In this document: in pieces, positions 7,558 to 15,694 of the stretch
Layout: each line of letters opens with the position of its first letter
How positions within the stretch are numbered: the stretch's first letter is position 1
DNA from: an uncultured Clostridium sp.
GTDB lineage: Bacteria; Bacillota_A; Clostridia; TANB77; CAG-508
Assembly: GCA_946491915.1 (NCBI GenBank)
Contig: CAMLYR010000003.1
Coordinates: 1 to 43,675 of the forward strand
DNA: 43,675 nucleotides
Reading direction: 5' to 3'
Notes under the pieces: model-generated
The model's database searches: none
Seen by the model: the letters and a program-made list of their open reading frames with translations, nothing else
What the model was told of the DNA's origin: nothing
Translations under genes and position numbers: made by a program

Positions 7558-9303
7558 TTATTTTGTATAATAAAATTCTCCATATCCATATTGTACTTTG
7601 TAATAATCTTTTATAAATTCTGGTTCTGCTTGTCCATTTAATGTATATGTTGGATCCACTATCACTTTACCATTTGCATCTACAACGCCCCATTTTCCAT
7701 CTAATTTAATTCCTGCATATCCATAAGAATTTAAGTCAGTTACTTTATCATATATATAGTCTACAACAACATCTCCAGATTTATCTACAAATCCCCATTT
7801 TCCATCTTGAGCTTTTGCATATATTTGATTATTTGGGAATATTTCTGTATTTTGCTTTTCATTTCCCTCTAAGTCAAAATACTTTGTTTCTGTATCATTA
7901 TATACTTTTACATAATTTTCTTGTGTTCGAACAATAGCATTTGTCATCTCACATAATTGTTTAAAATTTTTATCATATAATTGTGTTGAATTATTTTCTG
8001 ATAATCTTGTAATGATATAATCTGTTCCTTCTACTTTTTCTATAGAATCATATTGTATCTCTATAATTGGTTCTTCTTTATCATTGATAACACCGACTTT
8101 TCCACCTGTTACTGAAACAATAAAGTAATTATCATATAAATAATTAATATATGCATAATTTTGTGTGGTTATTTGTTCTCCATTTTTATTAAGAATACTA
8201 TATACAGAACCTTGTGAATTATCTATTTTGATTTGATAGTTTTCATTTCCTGTTTCTAATATATATACATTACTTTCTACTTCAACAGGGTTTCCATTTT
8301 CTTGATATACTTCTACATTTCCATCTACATCAGTTGCATATATATACTTTCCTGTACTATCAACCTGTGCAAATTCTACTGGTATAACTACTTCTCCATC
8401 TAATGTTGCCACTCCATATCGTTTTGTTTTTTCTAATGTTAATGTGTTACTTTCACTATTATAAGATATAGACTGATATTCATTCCCTATAATTTGTTCT
8501 TGATTTTTTATCATTCCATATTGTCCATTTTGTGCAACAATTAAATAAATATTGTCATTATCTTTTATATCGGTAATTCTAGAGACTTCTGTATATTCGG
8601 TTTTTAGTAAAACATTTCCATTAATATCCACATACCCATATCGATATCCATTTTCTGTTGTATTAGAAACAATATAACCTGCATGTTTATATCCCTCTTC
8701 TTCTGTTGTATAATTATCTACGTTAATTTGGTCATATTCTGGGTCTACTAAGTAATTTCCTTTATTATTAATAACACCATATTTTTCTTCTAATTGTACT
8801 AATAATTCTCCCTCTTTATATGGTAACCCTTCTATTGATTCATATATAGTTTTTGCAATGACTTCTCCTTCTAAGTTAATTAATCCCACTTTTTCATCTT
8901 GCTCATAAGTTAATAAATTTTTTTCATACATCAAATCACTAGCAATATTTTTTAATCTTATTGGTTGTAATTGCATATATTCTGAAAATATTTGCTCATT
9001 ATTTTGGTTTAACACTTTTGTATGATTACTTTCATCATAGCACACAAAAACTGCTTTTTGTGGATTTGGTATAATAATATTTGCATATTCTGGATTAATT
9101 ACAATATCTCCATTTTTGTTAATTACACCATATTTTCCATCTTGTCTTAAAATGAAATATTCATAATTTTCCACTGAAATTTTTTCAATTTCGTATTCTC
9201 TTCCATTTTTTTCAATTTGTTTATAAATAAACCAACCTGCAATTGCAATTATAATTAATAATACAATCACTATCATGACAATATATTTTTTCTTCATATT
9301 CAT
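7558..9303 (-). CDS. WG-repeat protein, membrane-anchored
   Basis: A 581-residue protein with one N-terminal hydrophobic segment (residues 6-27) and a long exported or surface-exposed part built of WG-type repeats. Examples are 'KYGVINKNGDIVINPEY', 'KVGLINLEGEVIAKTIYES', 'KYGVINNKGNYLVDPEYD', 'KWGFVDKSGDVVVDYIYD' and 'KWGVVDANGKVIVDPTYT'. WG (KWG Leptospira) repeats form beta-propeller-like modules; function is generally unknown, with roles in cell-surface interactions proposed. The segment lacks a lipobox, so the anchor is probably an uncleaved N-terminal helix. The stop of the CNNM gene upstream is 8 bp away, so the two are one transcription unit. An excess of Asn, Tyr and acidic residues fits an external domain. 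Confidence 0.88.
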   Translation of the reverse strand: MNMKKKYIVMIVIVLLIIIAIAGWFIYKQIEKNGREYEIEKISVENYEYFILRQDGKYGVINKNGDIVINPEYANIIIPNPQKAVFVCYDESNHTKVLNQNNEQIFSEYMQLQPIRLKNIASDLMYEKNLLTYEQDEKVGLINLEGEVIAKTIYESIEGLPYKEGELLVQLEEKYGVINNKGNYLVDPEYDQINVDNYTTEEEGYKHAGYIVSNTTENGYRYGYVDINGNVLLKTEYTEVSRITDIKDNDNIYLIVAQNGQYGMIKNQEQIIGNEYQSISYNSESNTLTLEKTKRYGVATLDGEVVIPVEFAQVDSTGKYIYATDVDGNVEVYQENGNPVEVESNVYILETGNENYQIKIDNSQGSVYSILNKNGEQITTQNYAYINYLYDNYFIVSVTGGKVGVINDKEEPIIEIQYDSIEKVEGTDYIITRLSENNSTQLYDKNFKQLCEMTNAIVRTQENYVKVYNDTETKYFDLEGNEKQNTEIFPNNQIYAKAQDGKWGFVDKSGDVVVDYIYDKVTDLNSYGYAGIKLDGKWGVVDANGKVIVDPTYTLNGQAEPEFIKDYYKVQYGYGEFYYTK

Positions 9304-9311
9304 TCCCTACC

Positions 9312-10634
9312 TTATTCTTCATTTTTTTCTTCTGTTTCTATTACATTATTTTTACACGCTTTTACTTTTAATATTCTTTTATCTTCGTATTCTTCTATTT
9401 TATAAGTTACTTTTTCCGTTTCTATTACCGGTTTTTCTTCATCTTCAGGAATTCTTCCTAATTCTTCTTGTAAAAATCCAGATATGGTATCATAATCTCC
9501 TTCTGGAATTCCTGCATCTAACAATTTATTGACATCATAAATTGGTAAGCTTCCTGATAGCATATACGTATTGTCATCTATTTTTTCATATTCTTTTTCT
9601 TCTTCATCATATTCGTCATATATGTCCCCTACTAATTCTTCTAGTATATCTTCCATTGTAACCAATCCTGCTGTTCCACCATATTCATCAACTACAATTG
9701 CTATTTGCATTTTGTTTTTTTGTAATTCTTTAAACACTTCGTTAATTAAACGATTTTGTGATACAAAATAGGCTTCTTTTATCAGATTTTTCACTTTAAA
9801 GTTTTTCTTTTTAATATTTTTTAATATATCTTTTACATATAATATTCCTTTGATTTCATCAATGGTTTCATCATACACCGGAATTCTACTATGTCTATAT
9901 TCTTCTTGTGATAATTCATCTAATAGTTCCTCATTACTAATACTAATATCCACTGCAAAAATATCTTTTCTATGTCTCATAATTTCAGATACAGTAATGT
10001 CATTAAATTCAAAAACATTATTGATTAATTCTTTTTCCTCTTCTTCAATCGTTCCTTTTTCTTCCCCTTGATTTACCATCATTTTAATTTCTTCTTCTGT
10101 AACTATTTCTTCCTCATTTTCTCCTACACCAAACAATCTTGATATGCCATTGGTTACCACTGTTAATAACTTTACAAATGGTGCTGTGATAATCGAAATG
10201 GTTCTAATCACACCAATAGTTGCAAATGATATTTTTTCATAATGTTTCATGGCTAATCTTTTTGGTACCAATTCACCAAAAACTAATGTAAAGAAAGATA
10301 GTATGATGGTGATGATAATGATAGAAATGCTTTTCCATACACCTATGCTGATTGCTGGTATCCAACTATTTAATACTGGTGCTAACATATCTGCAAATGT
10401 TTCTGATGCAAAGGCACTTGATAGAAATCCCGCAAGTGTAATTCCGATTTGTATCGTTGCCAAAAATTTACTTGGCTCTTTTAACATTTTTTCTATTTGT
10501 TTTGCCTTTTTATTTCCTTCTTTTGCTTGTTTTTCTATTTTGGCATCATTTAAAGATATAAATGCTATTTCACTTGCCGCAAAATAGGCATTTAATAAAA
10601 TCAATATCACTAATACAATTAATTGTGAAAACAT
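9312..10634 (-). CDS. Hemolysin-family CNNM/CorC-type transporter protein
   Basis: A 440-residue protein with the standard three-part layout: a CNNM (DUF21) membrane domain with about four helices (residues 1-190), a CBS pair (about 210-335, 'IMRHRKDIFAVDIS', 'SRIPVYDETIDEIKGILYVKD', 'VVDEYGGTAGLVTMEDILEELVG'), and a C-terminal CorC_HlyC domain (about 345-430). Family members are linked to magnesium/cobalt efflux; the name hemolysin is historical. Start ATG with AAAGGGAG at 10 bp. It is the first gene of a probable unit with the WG-repeat protein. All domains appear complete. Ion specificity cannot be decided from sequence. Confidence 0.92.
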   Translation of the reverse strand: MFSQLIVLVILILLNAYFAASEIAFISLNDAKIEKQAKEGNKKAKQIEKMLKEPSKFLATIQIGITLAGFLSSAFASETFADMLAPVLNSWIPAISIGVWKSISIIIITIILSFFTLVFGELVPKRLAMKHYEKISFATIGVIRTISIITAPFVKLLTVVTNGISRLFGVGENEEEIVTEEEIKMMVNQGEEKGTIEEEEKELINNVFEFNDITVSEIMRHRKDIFAVDISISNEELLDELSQEEYRHSRIPVYDETIDEIKGILYVKDILKNIKKKNFKVKNLIKEAYFVSQNRLINEVFKELQKNKMQIAIVVDEYGGTAGLVTMEDILEELVGDIYDEYDEEEKEYEKIDDNTYMLSGSLPIYDVNKLLDAGIPEGDYDTISGFLQEELGRIPEDEEKPVIETEKVTYKIEEYEDKRILKVKACKNNVIETEEKNEE

Positions 10635-10752
10635 GAAATATACGCTCCCTTTTGTTTCTCTTTTTTATTATATACTTTTCTTGTATATTCTATCAAAGTT
10701 TATTTTTTTATTCAATAGTTTTCAAATTTTAATCTTGAATTGCAAAAGAAAA

Positions 10753-10775
10753 AAGGAAACTTATAAAGTTTCCTT
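10753..10775 (-). terminator. Terminator of the surface-protein gene
   Basis: Minus-strand stem GGAAACTT / AAGTTTCC followed by TTTTTT, beginning 7 bases after the stop codon. Its closeness shows that nothing encoding a C-terminal anchor follows LPVTG. Confidence 0.85.
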
Positions 10776-10782
10776 TCCTGTG

Positions 10783-12054
10783 TTACATTCCTGTTACTGG
10801 TAAAATTCGTTTATTTGTTACTTCTTTGTTATCTGTTGTTTTCTCGATCTCTGGTATTTCTTCTTCATGATTATTGACCGTTACAGTCATTTCTTCATTT
10901 AAGCTGATATCGATTTCAATTAAATCTTCATAGATTTCATAACCACTAATTGTTCTTGTTTCTTTTATATAGTATTTTCCTGGAATCAGATTTTCTACCT
11001 CTATCTTCCCATTCTCATCTGTTTCTAAATTTGTGTAAATTACATTTTTATTTTCATCTAAAACCTGAAATTCTACACCTTGCAGTTTTTCTTCGGTTTC
11101 TTTATCTTGTTTTATAATAATTAGTTTTGTTTTATTTTTACTATAATTATCTTGTGTTTCTCCTGTTCCATCTTCATAAGTTGATGCTGTTAATGCATAA
11201 TCTTGTAAATTAGAATTTGGTGCTTTTCCATATAATATTGGTTTTGTCTCTACTTTTGTTTCTATGTTAATTTTAATGGTTCTATCTTCTGTCATATTTC
11301 TGATTGGAATTAATATTTTAAATACTTCATTAGGATGAAACTCTTCTTTCGTTTGGTTTGTTTCATCTGTTATTTTCATTCCTTCAATTTCTTGACCATT
11401 TTCATCTGTCACATGTACCGTATATTTGTCTATATTTGTTTTGGCACTTACTTTATATGTTTTAGAAACATATTGAGACTCTAGACCATCTTGTTTCCAA
11501 TTTTCCTGTAATTTTTGAATATCTACTTTATTAGAAATTTGCACTTCACTAGAGTTATTGGCATTATTGATAATTTGATACATGGCATTTAACGTTCTTT
11601 GACCTGCTTCTCCAATTGGCCCATAATCGCTTAATTGATTTCCATGAATATAGCTATAAATAGCATGTTTGGTCGCTGTAAAAGCTTCTTTTTCATTGGC
11701 AACACCTAATTCTTGGATTGTTTTATATGGATAGCCATTTGTTACAATTTTCCAAAGCATGACATCTTGTACAGCCTTTTCTACAGAAACTGTATAGTTT
11801 CCTTCTTCAGCTCCTGGTTTTGTTTTGTCTAAACAATAAGCAGGATATACCTTTCCATCATTTTGATATTCGATATATGTCGTTATTACCGTCGTTCCTC
11901 GATATGTTAATAAACTTCCACAATCTCCTACTGCATATACATTTGCTGAATCTATATCACTTGCTATAACAGAATTGGTAAAGTTTAAAAAATTTAATAT
12001 GATGATAGCAAATACGATACATAAAATTTTTATACCTTTTTTTATTTTATACAA
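10783..12054 (-). CDS. Thioester-domain/SpaA-type surface protein ending in LPVTGM
   Basis: A 423-residue secreted protein. Signal peptide residues 1-31 (cleavage likely after VIA). Residues ~40-150 form a thioester (TQXA/TIE-type) domain: Cys74 in 'YPAYCLDK', but the second motif, normally T-Q-x-A-I, reads T128-K129-H130-A131-I, so the thioester Gln is Lys. A middle region (150-300) is followed by an SpaA-type isopeptide domain (about 305-400: 'KLIIIKQDKETEEKLQGVEF', 'GKYYIKET', 'VTVNNHE'). The end is 'RILPVTGM' and a stop: an LPxTG sorting motif with no hydrophobic anchor or basic tail. The sortase gene lies immediately upstream (54-bp gap), so they form an enzyme-substrate pair. Start is TTG behind AAAGGATG. 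Function is probably adhesion, by family inference. Confidence 0.85.
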   Translation of the reverse strand: MYKIKKGIKILCIVFAIIILNFLNFTNSVIASDIDSANVYAVGDCGSLLTYRGTTVITTYIEYQNDGKVYPAYCLDKTKPGAEEGNYTVSVEKAVQDVMLWKIVTNGYPYKTIQELGVANEKEAFTATKHAIYSYIHGNQLSDYGPIGEAGQRTLNAMYQIINNANNSSEVQISNKVDIQKLQENWKQDGLESQYVSKTYKVSAKTNIDKYTVHVTDENGQEIEGMKITDETNQTKEEFHPNEVFKILIPIRNMTEDRTIKINIETKVETKPILYGKAPNSNLQDYALTASTYEDGTGETQDNYSKNKTKLIIIKQDKETEEKLQGVEFQVLDENKNVIYTNLETDENGKIEVENLIPGKYYIKETRTISGYEIYEDLIEIDISLNEEMTVTVNNHEEEIPEIEKTTDNKEVTNKRILPVTGM

Positions 12055-12108
12055 ATTATTTTCACATCCTTTTCTTAATTATATAGAAAAAATCTCCTTC
12101 TTTTTTAA

Positions 12109-12684
12109 CTATTCTGTAGACTTTTCCATTCCTTGTATACATCTTCTGTATTCTGGTTCATTTTCCACACAGGTAATTAATGTGATTGTATTTTCTTCTG
12201 TTGGTTCTAAATTACTCCAATCCGTATTTTGAATTATCTCATGTTTTGTTACAATATATGTTTTTTCTATATCATTATAGGTATATTTAATTTCATCTCC
12301 TTCCTGCAATTCTTTTAATCGACTAAAATAATTATTTTTATACCCTCTGTTATGTGCAGCTAAGCATATATTTCCTAAATCTTTAGGGGATTCCTCAAAA
12401 TGTCCCACATAATCGTCTAATATTTCCTTACTTGTTCCTTCTTGTATGGGCGCTTTTAATGCTATTTTATCTATTTGTATATACCAATTATTTAATTTAT
12501 TTGTTTCATTTAAAATGCTAGCATCATCATTCGTTAAATTTTTTGAATCAACGGTTTGATTTTGAATAAAATTTTCTTGTGCTGTAAAATCGACTTTAAA
12601 TTCTATTTTCTCTGTTTCAAATATATTGCTACTAAATAAAACATTTATGAATAAATATAATATGATGGAAATAATGAAAGACAA
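12109..12684 (-). CDS. Sortase (class D/E-like) paired with the LPVTG protein
   Basis: Transpeptidase that cuts LPxTG-type motifs. N-terminal hydrophobic anchor, then the sortase fold: catalytic His111 in 'LAAHNRGY', Cys172 in 'TLITCVENEPEYR', Arg180/181 right after (numbering from the TTG at 12684). 'DTDW'-like 'NTDWSNLE' and the closing 'RCIQG' fit clostridial housekeeping-type sortases. Start problem: the TTG at 12684 has no ribosome site; the only good site (AAAAGGAG at about 12727-12734) lies 9 bp before an in-frame ATT at 12717, which would give a natural N-terminus IIIYTSKFINV with a basic residue before the membrane helix. I therefore suspect the gene starts at 12717 with a non-standard codon. 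It is the first gene of the pair. Confidence 0.85.
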   Translation of the reverse strand: MSFIISIILYLFINVLFSSNIFETEKIEFKVDFTAQENFIQNQTVDSKNLTNDDASILNETNKLNNWYIQIDKIALKAPIQEGTSKEILDDYVGHFEESPKDLGNICLAAHNRGYKNNYFSRLKELQEGDEIKYTYNDIEKTYIVTKHEIIQNTDWSNLEPTEENTITLITCVENEPEYRRCIQGMEKSTE

Positions 12685-12905
12685 TACATTTATAAATTTA
12701 CTAGTATATATAATAATAAATACGCTCTCCTTTTAAAAAATATATCTTGACTTTGTTTGGAAATTTAATTAGATTAAATCTCTTGATGAAATTTTTTGAT
12801 TTTAAATATTTGATATAAAAATATATATAACATGTTACATGTATATAATAATACATTTTTTTCCATTTGTAAAGAACTTTTCATCGCAAAATTCGACATT
12901 TAGGA

Positions 12906-12948
12906 AAAAAAAGGGAATTTGGGGACGGACTCATTTTTCCCTTTTTTC
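12906..12948. repeat. REP-like palindrome with GGGGACGGACTC
   Basis: AAAAAAGGGAA and TTCCCTTTTTT arms around TTGGGGACGGACTCATT. Same core as the copies at 20.17, 20.45, 31.16 and 31.28 kb. It lies in the 320-bp gene-free stretch 12685-13004, which otherwise holds the sortase promoter region (AT-rich, about 12780-12860) and the terminator next to it. Confidence 0.7.
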
Positions 12949-12965
12949 TAATTTAAATAATAAGA

Positions 12966-12998
12966 AAAAAGGCTATCCTGCAATAGGAATCCTTTCTC
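12966..12998 (-). terminator. Likely terminator of the small frameshifted gene
   Basis: Imperfect hairpin with AAAGG/CCTTT outer pairs and CTAT/ATAG inner pairs. On the minus strand it ends in a run of six T. It sits 7 bases after the restored stop of the small gene at 13005-13236. Confidence 0.5.
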
Positions 12999-13004
12999 TT
13001 CTTT

Positions 13005-13236
13005 TCACTTAAGGAAATCACAAAACCATTCAATCTTAGATTTTATGATGTTCATATTGTCTTTGGGATCATCAAAAAATTTCTTTAATTTTATAAATGT
13101 CCGTTTCTCAAGAATCTCTATTTGTTTTTTTCGGATTCTCTACCTGAGGTAAATTCCTATATATTCTTCCACATCTGCAATATAAAGTATTTATCTCATT
13201 TTTTAACATTTCATATTTCTGATCCTTTTTCATCAT
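13005..13236 (-). pseudogene. Frameshifted small gene (76 residues if repaired)
   Basis: Minus-strand ATGATG at 13236 follows an excellent AAGGAGAG site. The frame reads MMKKDQKYEMLKNEI, then a CRCGR segment, to ENPKK, and stops after 42 residues (13108-13110). If one A is removed from the A7 run at the ENPKK codons (13125-13131), the frame continues as QIEILEKRTFIKLKKFFDD through to IEWFCDFLK and a stop at 13005, followed by a terminator. The continuing part has gene-like composition, so this is a real gene with a single-base shift: a mutation, a sequencing error in a homopolymer, or slippage-dependent expression. I do not recognise the protein; it is basic, with three Cys. Confidence 0.6.
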
Positions 13237-13314
13237 GCTGTCTCTCTCCTTTTTGTGAATCTCTACATAGTGTTTTCAAGAATATTGTATCATTTCATTG
13301 TTCTTATGTCAAAA

Positions 13315-14808
13315 TTATATTTTCAAATCCAATTCGAAATAGAATTCCACTCCATTATCTTTATTGATAACGCCATAATCATTTTTATAATTACTCATAA
13401 TAGCCTTTACAAATGATAAACCAATGCCTGTTCCACCATCTGCTCTATTTCTAGATTCCTCCACTTTATAGAAACGATTCCAAATTCTTGCTAAATCTTC
13501 TTCTTTTATATTGATACCTGTATTAAATACTTTAATTTTTACTTTGTTTTTTTCTACATTGACCACATTTTCTATAACAATGCTTTTCTCTCCGTCTACT
13601 TCTTCAACATGTTTAATCGCATTTGTTAAGTAGTTTGTAATCACTTGCTCTATATAGAAATCATCTGCAATCACATTAATTTCTTCTGGAGATTTTAACT
13701 CTACTTCTACTTGTTTTTCTTCTAACATAACTTTTGATTTTCTGATAACTTCTTTTTCTAATTCTACTATATTAAATTCTTTGTCAGAAAATTCTCTTTT
13801 TCCGTATTCTAGTTTCATTAATTCTAATAATTGTTTTACTAATCTATCCATTTTATTTGTTTCATCTAAAATAACTTCTGCATAAAATTTTCTACTTTCA
13901 TCATCTGTATTAACATTTTCTAGTAATCCTTCACTATATCCTTGTATCAAGGCAATTGGTGTTTTTAATTCATGTGATACATCTGATATAAAACTTTTTC
14001 TCATTTCATCTATTTTAGATTTTTCTTCTATATCTCTTTCTAGCTCTATATTGGTTCTTCTTAATTGTTTAATCGTACTTTCCAATTTATCAGACATTAA
14101 ATTAATACTTTTTCCTAGATTATTGATTTCGTCATCTGCATCTGTTATTCGATATTTGTGACTAAAGTCCAAATTAGACATATTTTTCGCAATGGTATTT
14201 AACTCTAATATCGGGTCTGTAAATTTCCTACTAACAAAATTAACAATGACTGCTGAAATTAAAATTGTAAAACCTGCAATTAAGTATAGAAAATTATTAG
14301 ATATTTTTACACTTTCCTGTATTGAAGAGACCGGTATTCGAATATATAACAAATAATCATTATCTAATTTAGCAGATAATAAAATATATGAAATTCCTGT
14401 TTTGTTTTCCTTTAATCTTCTAATAATGAATTTCTCATTTTCCTCTATCAACTCTCCTGCATTTATCGCATTTGTCATAGCATTCATTTCACCAAAAGTG
14501 GATAAAAAATCCTTGTTTGATGTAAATACGTTGATATCATCATCATCTTTTATTAAAATATCAAAATTATTGTTTATTGCTAATTTTTCTAATTCAGAAT
14601 TAATATCTATATTTGTTGGTGCATTATAATAATCATTAATCACTTCATATACTTCTTTTAAATCTTTTGTTTTGCTATACAAATAAAATTGTCCAAATAC
14701 AAAATTATTTACTAAAATTAAAAATAGTATGATAAGCAATATAATTAATGATAACATCAAAAATAATTTAACTCTTACTGATTTTAATGCATTTCTTATT
14801 TTTTCCAT
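13315..14808 (-). CDS. Sensor histidine kinase (two-component system)
   Basis: A 497-residue membrane kinase: transmembrane helices at about 13-36 and 172-193, an extracellular sensor domain between them (about 40-170), HAMP domain (about 194-247), HisKA domain with phospho-acceptor His279 in 'SDVSHELKTPIALIQG', and a HATPase_c domain with N box 'NYLTNAIKH' (Asn396), G1/F box 'FNTGINIKEEDLARIWNRFYK', and G2 'GGTGIGLSFVK'. All catalytic motifs are present. The layout resembles Gram-positive ResE/PhoR/VicK-like kinases, but the stimulus is unknown. The response regulator lies 80 bp upstream in the same direction, with a stem-loop between them. Start ATG with AAAGGA at 11 bp. Confidence 0.93.
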   Translation of the reverse strand: MEKIRNALKSVRVKLFLMLSLIILLIILFLILVNNFVFGQFYLYSKTKDLKEVYEVINDYYNAPTNIDINSELEKLAINNNFDILIKDDDDINVFTSNKDFLSTFGEMNAMTNAINAGELIEENEKFIIRRLKENKTGISYILLSAKLDNDYLLYIRIPVSSIQESVKISNNFLYLIAGFTILISAVIVNFVSRKFTDPILELNTIAKNMSNLDFSHKYRITDADDEINNLGKSINLMSDKLESTIKQLRRTNIELERDIEEKSKIDEMRKSFISDVSHELKTPIALIQGYSEGLLENVNTDDESRKFYAEVILDETNKMDRLVKQLLELMKLEYGKREFSDKEFNIVELEKEVIRKSKVMLEEKQVEVELKSPEEINVIADDFYIEQVITNYLTNAIKHVEEVDGEKSIVIENVVNVEKNKVKIKVFNTGINIKEEDLARIWNRFYKVEESRNRADGGTGIGLSFVKAIMSNYKNDYGVINKDNGVEFYFELDLKI

Positions 14809-14828
14809 TTCTGCTCATTCCTTTTCTA

Positions 14829-14881
14829 AAGCATAAACTTGGTTGAAAAACAATTCAGTTTTCAACGTTATTTCCATGCTT
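14829..14881 (-). promoter_or_regulatory. Nested stem-loop between regulator and kinase genes
   Basis: Outer pair AAGCAT/ATGCTT and inner pair GTTGAAAA/TTTTCAAC lie in the 80-bp gap between the response regulator and kinase genes. No T-run follows, so it more likely sets the regulator-to-kinase expression ratio (RNA processing or partial termination) than ends transcription. This is inference. Confidence 0.45.
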
Positions 14882-14888
14882 AGGTAAT

Positions 14889-15566
14889 CTACTTCACCTC
14901 AAATTTATATCCGACACCTCTCATTGTTTGAATATATTTTCCTTTTTTTCCTAATTTATGTCTTATTTTCTTAATATGACTATCAATTGTTCTAGAATCC
15001 CCATAATAATCATAATTCCATACATTATTTAATATTTTATCTCTTGACAACGCTATATTTTCATTATCTACTAGATAGGTCAATAATTCATATTCTCTTA
15101 AACTTAATTCGATTGGTTTTCCATCTACTTTGACCGTTCTTCCTTCTTTATCAATCTCAATACCACCATAATCTTTGACTTCTTTTTCTTCTGGATTTGT
15201 TCTTTTTAATATAGCTTCTACACGTGCAACCAAAATTTTAGGGCTAAATGGTTTAGAAATATATTCATCAACACCTAGTTCAAATCCAAATAATTCATCT
15301 TGTTCTTCTCCTCTTGCTGTTAACATGATAATTGGTACTTTGGAATCTTGTCTGATTTGTCTTAATACTGACCAACCATCTAATTTAGGCATCATAACAT
15401 CTAATAAAATTAGACTAATTTTATTTTTGTTTTCCTCATATACTTCTAATCCTTTTTCACCATCTTCTGCTTCTAATATACTATATCCTTTCGCTGCCAA
15501 GAAATCTTTGATTAATTTTCTCATCCTTTGTTCATCATCTACAACTAAAATACAGTTATTTAGCAT
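14889..15566 (-). CDS. OmpR/PhoB-family response regulator
   Basis: Receiver domain (residues 1-118) with the acidic pair in 'ILVVDDE', phospho-acceptor Asp in 'LILLDVMMPKLDGW', Thr in 'IIMLTARGEE' and Lys in 'EYISKPFSP'; then a winged-helix Trans_reg_C domain (about 128-225) with 'IELSLREYELLTYLVDN', 'WNYDYYGDSRTIDSHIKKIRHKLG' and 'IQTMRGVGYKFEVK'. Transcriptional regulator partner of the kinase encoded next. I set the start at ATG 15566 (MLNNCILVVDDE), 8 bases after AGGAG; the GTG three codons earlier overlaps that site. A promoter is visible upstream. Target genes are unknown; orthologues are named variously (YycF-, ResD-, SrrA-like). Confidence 0.94.
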   Translation of the reverse strand: MLNNCILVVDDEQRMRKLIKDFLAAKGYSILEAEDGEKGLEVYEENKNKISLILLDVMMPKLDGWSVLRQIRQDSKVPIIMLTARGEEQDELFGFELGVDEYISKPFSPKILVARVEAILKRTNPEEKEVKDYGGIEIDKEGRTVKVDGKPIELSLREYELLTYLVDNENIALSRDKILNNVWNYDYYGDSRTIDSHIKKIRHKLGKKGKYIQTMRGVGYKFEVK

Positions 15567-15596
15567 TTTTATCACTCCTAATTTTTTATCATTTTT

Positions 15597-15626
15597 ATTA
15601 TATATTATACATAGGTTTTATGTCTA
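15597..15626 (-). promoter_or_regulatory. Promoter of the two-component operon
   Basis: TAGACA, 18 bases, TATAAT on the minus strand, about 30 bases before the response regulator start. A second TATAAT lies 1 base upstream of the first. A sequence CTGTTCACAG overlaps the region just before the -35. Confidence 0.55.
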
Positions 15627-15660
15627 TACTGTGAACAGATTTTTTATTTCTAAAAAAAAT

Positions 15661-15685
15661 AACTACACTGATATTTAGTGTAGTT
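15661..15685 (-). terminator. Terminator of the MscS gene
   Basis: Stem AACTACACT / AGTGTAGTT followed on the minus strand by ATTTTTTTT, 10 bases after the mscS stop. Confidence 0.8.
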
Positions 15686-15694
15686 AATCTGTTT

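Noticed and set aside
12685..13004. Possible promoter-distal gene between the sortase and the small frameshifted gene
   Set aside because: Only AT-rich promoter-like sequence, a REP palindrome and a terminator were found.
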